The translations under genes and the position numbers were made by a program. DNA of 64,000 bases from CAYTZH01 sp964442285 (GTDB taxonomy: Bacteria; Myxococcota_A; UBA9160; JAFDET01): NCBI GenBank assembly GCA_964442285.1, contig CAYTZH010000014.1:35415-99414 (forward strand). Direction: 5' to 3'. Of the stretch, positions 58,417 through 64,000 are shown piece by piece. Positions within the stretch are counted from its first letter, which is position 1. Each line of letters opens with the position of its first letter. The notes under the pieces were generated by a model. It saw nothing but the letters and a program-made list of their open reading frames with translations. It did no database searches and was not told the DNA's origin.

Positions 58417-61124
58417 GCCTCCTCCCCCCCGCTGCGCAGACGTTCCACCAGCCCGTGGAGGGCGTTCAGGGCCTCGACCGGCGTGATCCGCTCCGGATCC
58501 ACCCCCCGCAGCCGCTCGAGGGCATCGCGCTCCGCCGGCGTCGGCGATCCGCCGGCCGGGAACAGGCCCAGCTGGTCCGCCTGCGCCCGGGCCCGGCCGC
58601 CATCGGCGTGCTGCGCCAGGCGCGGCCGGCCCGCCGCGTCCAGCTCCCCGCCCTCGAGGTTGCGCAGGATCTCCCGCGCCCGGGTGACAACGCTGCGCGG
58701 CAGGCCCGCCAGCCGGGCGACCTGGATGCCGAAGGAGCGGCTCGCGCCCCCCGCGACCAGCCGCCGCAGGAAGATCACCTCCTCACCCCACTCCCGCGCC
58801 TCGAAGTGGGCGTTGCGCACCCGGGGATGGGTGCGGGCCAGGTCCGTCAGCTCGTGGTAGTGGGTGGCGAAGAGCGTGCGCGGCCGCAGCGCCGGAGTGT
58901 CGTGGAGGTACTCGGCCACCGCCCAGGCGATGGAGAGCCCGTCGAAGGTGCTCGTGCCGCGACCGATCTCGTCGAGGATCACCAGGCTGCGCGCGGAGGC
59001 CTCGCCGAGGATCTCGGCGGTCTCTCGCATCTCGACCATGAAGGTGGACTCGCCCCGGGCGAGCCGGTCCGACGCCCCCACGCGGGTGAAGACGCGGTCC
59101 ACCACGCCGATCGCGGCCGAGGCCGCCGGCACGAAGCTCCCCATCTGGGCCAGCAGCACCAGCAGCGCCACCTGGCGCAGGTAGGTGCTCTTGCCCGACA
59201 TGTTCGGCCCCGTGAGGATCAGGAGCTGCGTCGCCTCGGGATCCAGGTCCGCGTCGTTGGGGACGAACTCCTCGCCGCTGCGCCGCGCCAGCATCGCCTC
59301 CACCACCGGGTGTCGACCCGCGCGGATCTCCAGGCCGAGTCCCGGGTGGACCTCGGGACGCACCCAGCCGTCGCGGCGCGCCACCTCCGCCAGGGACGCG
59401 GCGGCGTCGAGCTCGGCCACCGCCTCCGCGGCGTCGCGGATGGGGCCCGCATGCTCGAGCAGCGCACTGCGCACGGCCTCGAAGATCTCGCGCTCCAGGG
59501 CGGCCGCCTTGTCGTGGGCGCCCCGGACGTCCTCCTCGGCCCGGCGCAGCGCCGGGGTGGTGAACCGCTCGGCGTTCGCGAGGGTCTGCTTGCGCTCGTA
59601 GTCCTCGGGCACCCGGGCCAGGTGCGCCTTGGTGACCTCCAGCGCATAGCCATGGACCGGATGGAAGCGCACCTTGAGGGTGGGAATCCCGGTGCGCTCG
59701 CGCTCCTCGGCCTCGAGCCGCGCGATCCAGGCGCGTCCGTCGCGGGCGGCGCTGCGCAGCGCGTCGAGCTCGGGGCGGTAGCCCTCGCGGATGAAGCCGG
59801 TCTGGTCGGCGCCCCGCGAGCCGCGGGCCAGGGCCGGCGGCTCGTCCACCAGGGCATTCGCCAGCAGCCCCGCGGCCGCGGGCACGGGAGCCGGCCAGCG
59901 CAGCGCCGAATCGCCGCCCTCCGAGGGCAGCAGCGCGTCGGCGTCGGTGCCGCGCGCCGCCGCCACCGCGGGCAGCGCCCCGAGGGACGCCCGCAGCGCC
60001 ACCAGATCGCGCGGGGTCGACGTGGGGCGAGCGGCCTTGGCCAGCAGCCGCTCCAGGTCGCGGACGGGTCGCAGGGCCTCGCGCAGCCGCGCGCGAGCCC
60101 GGTCCGCCTCCACCAGGAACGCCACCCCGTCCTGACGCGCCCGGATGGCCCCGGGGTCGAGCAGGGGATAGGCCAGCCAGCGCGCCAGGCGCCGCGCGCC
60201 GAGCGCCGTCGCAGTGAGATCGAGCCGCTCGATCAGCGTGCCGCGTCGGCCTCCGTCCTCGCCGTTCTCGAAGAGCTCGAGATGCGCGCGGGTGCTCGCA
60301 TCGAGGACCATGGCATCGCCCAGGGTGTAGGGCCGCAGCCGCGGAATCTGGTCGAGGGCGTGGGGCTGATTGGCCGCCACGTAGGTCAGCGCCGCCGCCG
60401 CCGCGCGCCGCGCCGCCGGGGGCAGCGCCCCGTCGAACCCCTCGGGCCGCGCCGGCGCCGACTCCGGGGCGAAGTCCTCGGCCGGACGCGGGGTGACGGC
60501 CACGCCCGGCAGCGCGTCGCGGAGCCTTGCGGCGAGCCGCTCGGCGTCCGCCTCGGCGACCAGCACCTCCCGCGGCGCCGCCCGCACCAGCTCCGCCGCG
60601 AGCGCCCGCGGCAGCGGCGGCTCCTCCGCGCCCGCGCCCCGAAGCGACACCGATGTCGCGCGAAAATCCGCCGTCGACGCCTCGAGCAGCGCCAGCCCCA
60701 CCCCGGCCTCGTCGCGCCAGAGCGCGGCCAGGGGCACCTCCCGATGCCCCTCGAGCCCCGCCGGGTCCCCGACGAGCCCGGGCGTGATCACCTCGATCAC
60801 CTCCCGGCGCACGAGCCGCTTGCCCCTGGCCTTGCGGGCGTCCTCGACCTGCTCGCAGATGGCGACCTTGTGGCCCAGCTCGGTGAGACGGCGCACGTGC
60901 TGCTCGGCGGCGTGGACGGGCACGCCGCACATGGGGACCGGGTCGGGCTTGTTCCTGTCGCGGGTCGTGAGGGCGATGTCCAGGAGCGGCGCCGCGACCT
61001 CCGCGTCGGCGAGGAACATCTCGTAGAAGTCGCCCATGCGGTAGAAGAGCACGGCGTCCGGATGCTGGGCCTTCACCGCCAGGTACTGGCGCATCATGGG
61101 CGTATCGAGGGCCGAAGCGCTCAT
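58413..61124 (-). CDS. mutS: DNA mismatch repair protein MutS
   Basis: 903 aa from ATG 61124, ATGA overlap with the TPR gene. Mismatch-reading motif VLFYRMGDFYEMFLADAE near residue 30, connector with CGVPVHAAEQHVRRLTELGHKVAICEQ, ATPase Walker A LILTGPNMSGKSTYLRQVALLVLLAQMGSFVPA near 640, Walker B SLVILDEIGRGTSTFDGLSIAWAVAEYLHD and TLFATHYHELTDL. Full-length MutS1. C-terminal dimer-type segment GLVERLRSGGEEA. The position before amiC and glnD is unusual compared with enterobacteria. Confidence 0.97.
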   Translation of the reverse strand: MSASALDTPMMRQYLAVKAQHPDAVLFYRMGDFYEMFLADAEVAAPLLDIALTTRDRNKPDPVPMCGVPVHAAEQHVRRLTELGHKVAICEQVEDARKARGKRLVRREVIEVITPGLVGDPAGLEGHREVPLAALWRDEAGVGLALLEASTADFRATSVSLRGAGAEEPPLPRALAAELVRAAPREVLVAEADAERLAARLRDALPGVAVTPRPAEDFAPESAPARPEGFDGALPPAARRAAAAALTYVAANQPHALDQIPRLRPYTLGDAMVLDASTRAHLELFENGEDGGRRGTLIERLDLTATALGARRLARWLAYPLLDPGAIRARQDGVAFLVEADRARARLREALRPVRDLERLLAKAARPTSTPRDLVALRASLGALPAVAAARGTDADALLPSEGGDSALRWPAPVPAAAGLLANALVDEPPALARGSRGADQTGFIREGYRPELDALRSAARDGRAWIARLEAEERERTGIPTLKVRFHPVHGYALEVTKAHLARVPEDYERKQTLANAERFTTPALRRAEEDVRGAHDKAAALEREIFEAVRSALLEHAGPIRDAAEAVAELDAAASLAEVARRDGWVRPEVHPGLGLEIRAGRHPVVEAMLARRSGEEFVPNDADLDPEATQLLILTGPNMSGKSTYLRQVALLVLLAQMGSFVPAASAAIGVVDRVFTRVGASDRLARGESTFMVEMRETAEILGEASARSLVILDEIGRGTSTFDGLSIAWAVAEYLHDTPALRPRTLFATHYHELTDLARTHPRVRNAHFEAREWGEEVIFLRRLVAGGASRSFGIQVARLAGLPRSVVTRAREILRNLEGGELDAAGRPRLAQHADGGRARAQADQLGLFPAGGSPTPAERDALERLRGVDPERITPVEALNALHGLVERLRSGGEEA

Positions 61125-62146
61125 CCGCTCGACTCCCGCGGCGCCAGCAGCTCCTGCCGCTCGAGCACCTCCAGGAAGCTTGCGTACTCCTTCAGCGCCT
61201 CGCCCTCGCGGCCCTGGGACAGCAGCATCCGGCCGAGGAGCGCATGGGCCTCCAGGTCTTCGGGCGTCCGCTCCACCGCCGCCCGCGCCTCGCGCACGGC
61301 CTCGTCGGACCCGCCCCGCGCCGCCAGCGCGAGCGCCAGCGCCAGACGCGCGCCGGTGTCCTCCGGCTCGGCCTCGATCCGCTGGCGCAGGAAGGTCTCG
61401 TACTCCCGCGCGCGGCCATCGGCGGCGAAGGCCGAGGCGAGCCGCGGATACACCTTGCGCGCGGCGCGCCGGTCCAGGCCGGGCACCCTGCGCCAGGCCG
61501 ACAGGGCCGCGCGCGTGCGGCCGCGCTCGGCCTCGAGGTCGCCCAGGGCGATCCAGCCTGCCACGAGCTCGGGCGCCTGGCGCAGGGCGCGCTTCAGCGC
61601 CCGGCGCGCCTCCGCCGTGCGTCCCTCGGAGCGCGCCGCGTCGGCGATCTCCACCCACAGCGCCGCTTCGGTCGCCCGGCTCGAGCGCCGGCGCACGCGC
61701 CCCAGGCGCCGCTCCATCTCCAGGGCGCCCGCCGGATTGCGGGCGTCGCGGTAGAGCCGGCCCAGGGCTTCGAGCACCTTCGGGTTGCGGGGATCCTCGG
61801 CGGCGACGTCCTCGTAGGCGGCGATCGCCCGGCGCAGGAAGCCGCCCTGGCGGAAGTCGGCGGCCAGCTCGGCGAGAGTGTGGCGCCGGTCGGCCGGCGG
61901 CAGATCGGGGCGCAGGAGCAGGTTCTGGTGGACGTGGATCGCGCGGCCGATCTCGCCGCGCTGCCGGTAGACCCGGGCCAGCGCGAGATAGAGGCCGACG
62001 GCCTCGGAGTCGAGCTGGACGGCCCGCGAGAGCAGCGCCTCGGCCTGGGCCAGATCGCGGTCGAGGACGGCCAGCAGCGCCTGGCGGGCCGCCGCGTCGA
62101 CCGTCCGTGCTGCCGGCTCTCGCGCCCCCCTGCGGAACCAGCGCAC
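61121..62146 (-). CDS. LapB-like TPR protein without membrane anchor or rubredoxin domain
   Basis: 341 aa from GTG 62146, preceded by GGAGGGG. At least eight TPR helices; AVGLYLALARVYRQRGEIGRAIHVHQNLLLRPDLP, LAELAADFRQGGFLRRAIAAYEDV and GRTRAALSAWRRVPGL match LapB (YciM) TPRs. E. coli LapB has an N-terminal TM helix and a C-terminal Cys4 rubredoxin domain needed to control LpxC/FtsH. Here the N-terminus starts MRWFRRGAREPAART without a TM, and no Cys is found at the C-terminus (LLAPRESSG). Order after lapA is the same as in E. coli. It may have a reduced or different role. Confidence 0.78.
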   Translation of the reverse strand: MRWFRRGAREPAARTVDAAARQALLAVLDRDLAQAEALLSRAVQLDSEAVGLYLALARVYRQRGEIGRAIHVHQNLLLRPDLPPADRRHTLAELAADFRQGGFLRRAIAAYEDVAAEDPRNPKVLEALGRLYRDARNPAGALEMERRLGRVRRRSSRATEAALWVEIADAARSEGRTAEARRALKRALRQAPELVAGWIALGDLEAERGRTRAALSAWRRVPGLDRRAARKVYPRLASAFAADGRAREYETFLRQRIEAEPEDTGARLALALALAARGGSDEAVREARAAVERTPEDLEAHALLGRMLLSQGREGEALKEYASFLEVLERQELLAPRESSG

Positions 62147-62151
62147 CGGGC

Positions 62152-62532
62152 CTAGCCCCCTCCGCGGGACGTTCCTCCCGGCGGCACGGCCGCCAGGGGG
62201 CCCCCGCTGGACTCCCCACCGAGCGCGGGGACCTCGTCGGCGAGCGGGAGGTTGCGCAGCTGGTGGATCTCGGACTCGAGGCGCGCCACGGTCTTGCGGT
62301 AGCGGCGGGCCACCAGCCCGTAGCGGGTCACCTCGAAGAGGCCCACCAGCCCCGCCAGCGCGGCGCCCGCGGCGAAGGTGACCAGCAGGACGAGCCACAG
62401 CGAGGTGTCGGGCACCTGGGTCAGCAGCAGATCCACGGACACCGGCGCCTCGTTGGATCGGACGAAGAGGACCCCGGCCGCCACGAGGCCGCCCAGGATC
62501 GCAACCAGGATCAACGCGCGGAGGATGTGCAT
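62152..62532 (-). CDS. lapA: LapA family (DUF1049) membrane protein
   Basis: 126 aa from ATG 62532. Two TM helices (LRALILVAILGGLVAAGVLFV and SLWLVLLVTFAAGAALAGLVGL) and the LapA pattern RSNEAPVSVDLLLTQVPDTSLWLVLL, with a helix KTVARLESEIHQLRNLPL and a Gly-rich tail. LapA works with LapB in controlling LPS amounts. Lies after ihfB as in many proteobacteria. Confidence 0.85.
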   Translation of the reverse strand: MHILRALILVAILGGLVAAGVLFVRSNEAPVSVDLLLTQVPDTSLWLVLLVTFAAGAALAGLVGLFEVTRYGLVARRYRKTVARLESEIHQLRNLPLADEVPALGGESSGGPLAAVPPGGTSRGGG

Positions 62533-62557
62533 TGGCGGGCGGCTCGGCCCAGGCGCT

Positions 62558-62890
62558 TCAGGCCCGGACCGGCTCTCCGTCGTTGCCGGACGTCGTGTCG
62601 GGATCGGCGTCCTCCCCATCCACCATCTCCTTCAGCTCCTTGCCCACTTTGAAGAACGGTGTGCGCTTGGCCGGAATCTGGACCTCTGCCCCCGTCTTGG
62701 GGTTTCGCCCTTCCCGCGCCTCCCGGATCTTGACCTGGAAGCTGCCGAAGCCCCGGATCTCGATCCGCTCGCCGTGCTTGAGGGCGTCCGTCATGGCATC
62801 GAAGATCGTGTTGACCACGACCTCGGTGTCCTTCTTGGAGATGTGGGGGGTCCTCTCCGCAACCTTCTCGATGAGTCCGCTCTTCGTCAT
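62558..62890 (-). CDS. ihfB: Integration host factor beta subunit (HU/IHF family)
   Basis: 110 aa, ATG 62890. HU/IHF fold: MTKSGLIEKVAERTPHISKKDTEVVVNTIFDAMTDALKHGERIEIRGFGSFQVKIREAREGRNPKTGAEVQIPAKRTPFFKVGKELK, with the minor-groove arm GRNPKTGAEVQIP. A 15-residue acidic tail (GEDADPDTTSGNDGE) is longer than usual. Position just downstream of rpsA supports IhfB rather than HU. Confidence 0.93.
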   Translation of the reverse strand: MTKSGLIEKVAERTPHISKKDTEVVVNTIFDAMTDALKHGERIEIRGFGSFQVKIREAREGRNPKTGAEVQIPAKRTPFFKVGKELKEMVDGEDADPDTTSGNDGEPVRA

Positions 62891-62913
62891 GGGTCTCCCT
62901 GATGTGCCGCCGC

Positions 62914-62939
62914 CGCCGGCGGGAGCGCTCCCGCCGGCG
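62914..62939. terminator. 26-bp perfect palindrome between rpsA and ihfB
   Basis: CGCCGGCGGGAGC and GCTCCCGCCGGCG pair fully, a hairpin of up to 11 bp with a short loop, 8 bp after the rpsA stop. No T-run follows on the minus strand. Likely an rpsA terminator or attenuator that limits read-through into ihfB, or a mRNA stabiliser. Confidence 0.65.
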
Positions 62940-62947
62940 ACCCTCGG

Positions 62948-64000
62948 CTACTCCTCCGACGCGCCCTGACCCTTGAGCTTCTCGGCGAGCAGGTCGCCGA
63001 GCGTGGCGCGCTGGCTCGTGGACTGCTCCCGGGCGATGCGCTCGAGCGCCGCGCGCTCCTCCCGGTCGTTCACGGCCTTCATCGACAGCGAGATCTTCTG
63101 CTCGCCGGGGTCGACGCGCATGACGATGGCCTTCACGGTCTGGCCCTCCTGCACGTGGTCCGACGGCTTCTCGACCCGCTCCTTGGCGATCTCGGAGCTG
63201 TACACGAGGCCTTCGATGCCCTCCTCGAGCTTCACGAAGGCGCCGAAGTCGGTGACGCTGGTCACCTGCCCCTCGATCTCGGTGCCGGCCGGGTAGCGCC
63301 TCTGGATGTCGTCCCAGGGGTTCGGCTGGAGCTGCTTGATGCCCAGGGAGAACTTCTCGTTCTCCTTGTCGATCTTGAGCACGACCGCCTCGACCTCGTC
63401 GCCCTTCTTGAACTTCTCGCTCGGGTGCTTGATCTGCTCCGTCCACGAGATGTCCGAGACGTGCACCAGGCCGTCGATGCCCTCCTCGAGGCCCACGAAG
63501 ACCCCGAAGTTGGTGATGTTGCGCACCGTGCCCGACACCTGGGTGCCCACCGGGTACTTCTCCTCGATGACGCTCCAGGGATTGGGCTCGATCTGCTTCA
63601 TGCCCAGGGAGATCTTGCGGTTCACCTCGTCGACGTCCAGGCACACCGCCTCCACGTCGTCGCCGATGGACACGACCTTGGACGGGTGCTTGATGCGCTT
63701 CGTCCAGGACATCTCGGACACGTGGACGAGGCCCTCGATACCCGGCTCGAGCTCGATGAAGGCGCCGTAGTCGGTGAGGGACACGCACTTGCCCCGCACC
63801 CGCACGCCGATCGGGTAGCGCATGGCCGCGTCCACCCAGGGGTCCGGCTGGATCTGCTTGAGGCCCAGCGAGACGCGCTCGGTCTCGGGATCGAACTTGA
63901 GCACCTTCACCTTGATCTCGTCGCCGACGTTGAAGAGCTCGCTCGGGTGGTTGACCCGGCCCCACGACATGTCGGTCACGTGGAGCAGGCCATCGATGCC
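62948..64000 (-). CDS. rpsA: 30S ribosomal protein S1 (C-terminal part; runs off the window)
   Basis: 351 codons are in the window and the frame continues past 64000 (GIDGLLHVTDMSWGRV at the edge). Four S1 repeats can be seen: ...MSWGRVNHPSELFNVGDEIKVKVLKF; VHVSEMSWTKRIKHPSKVVSIGDDVEAV; VHVSDISWTEQIKHPSEKFKKGDEVEAV; VYSSEIAKERVEKPSDHVQEGQTVKAIV, each followed by the ISLG/FSLG-type strand. S1 binds mRNA for initiation. C-terminal tail LLAEKLKGQGASEE. The first domains lie outside. Confidence 0.95.
   Translation of the reverse strand, partial: GIDGLLHVTDMSWGRVNHPSELFNVGDEIKVKVLKFDPETERVSLGLKQIQPDPWVDAAMRYPIGVRVRGKCVSLTDYGAFIELEPGIEGLVHVSEMSWTKRIKHPSKVVSIGDDVEAVCLDVDEVNRKISLGMKQIEPNPWSVIEEKYPVGTQVSGTVRNITNFGVFVGLEEGIDGLVHVSDISWTEQIKHPSEKFKKGDEVEAVVLKIDKENEKFSLGIKQLQPNPWDDIQRRYPAGTEIEGQVTSVTDFGAFVKLEEGIEGLVYSSEIAKERVEKPSDHVQEGQTVKAIVMRVDPGEQKISLSMKAVNDREERAALERIAREQSTSQRATLGDLLAEKLKGQGASEE

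Overview
The window is about 64 kb of very GC-rich (roughly 70%) bacterial chromosome with dense coding, short intergenic gaps, and many start/stop overlaps of the GTGA or ATGA type. It encodes lipoproteins, an outer-envelope lipid transporter (Mla), LapA/LapB-like envelope proteins, a hopanoid-type RND transporter (HpnN-like), an exosortase-like protein and a secreted protein with a Cys-Gly + TM + Arg-rich C-terminal anchor. The order rpsA-ihfB-lapA-lapB is the proteobacterial arrangement. Together these suggest a high-GC Gram-negative bacterium of the former 'Deltaproteobacteria' (Myxococcota- or Binatota-like). This is an inference, and the species cannot be named. No phage, insertion sequence, CRISPR array, rRNA or tRNA was seen.

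Left part (1-22 kb), mostly accessory metabolism and envelope genes: the start of a tyrosine phosphatase; a CBS-pair protein fused to a DksA/TraR-type zinc-finger domain; a secreted serine beta-lactamase-fold protein with a peptidoglycan-binding domain; an XRE/MmyB-type regulator; a DUF2834 membrane protein; a membrane-anchored sulfatase-fold enzyme with Thr at the formylglycine position; an HpnN-like transporter; a metal-dependent hydrolase; a secreted 5'-nucleotidase; a phosphatidylserine-decarboxylase-like/Lgt-like/flavin monooxygenase group; a SnoaL-like protein and an enoyl-CoA hydratase; an alpha/beta hydrolase; and a three-gene group of membrane-anchored beta-propeller, amidohydrolase lipoprotein and exosortase-like protein. 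Two similar palindromes precede the hydrolase and the hydratase and may mark one TetR-type regulon.

Middle part (22-48 kb): a transglutaminase-like protein, then 6-phosphogluconolactonase, glucose-6-phosphate isomerase, an alkyl-DHAP-synthase-like flavoenzyme and glycerol-3-phosphate dehydrogenase in one run; a large secreted di-haem beta-propeller protein with a sorting-type C-terminus; then a GAF-GAF-PP2C phosphatase, an ABC-auxiliary lipoprotein, mlaD, mlaF, mlaE, an STAS protein, an RsbW-type kinase and a GAF-PP2C phosphatase, all on the minus strand and almost all overlapping. This last run joins a complete RsbU/RsbW/RsbV-type partner-switching set to a phospholipid transporter whose known fourth subunit (MlaB) is itself an STAS protein. 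It is the most interesting feature of the window. After it come small envelope proteins, a UbiB-type kinase, a sodium:solute symporter with a small partner, an SRAP-domain DNA-protein crosslink protein, a DUF368 (PopT-type) membrane protein, a lipoprotein-like protein with seven Asp/Gly-rich repeats, a CAP-domain protein and a 35-bp tandem repeat.

Right part (48-64 kb), almost all minus strand, is core housekeeping: acyl-CoA synthetase, rRNA pseudouridine synthase, scpB, scpA, tRNA-nucleotidyltransferase/poly(A)-polymerase family protein, xerD, glnD, N-acetylmuramoyl-L-alanine amidase, mutS, a LapB-like TPR protein without the usual anchor or rubredoxin domain, lapA, ihfB and the 3' part of rpsA. 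A strong palindrome lies between rpsA and ihfB.
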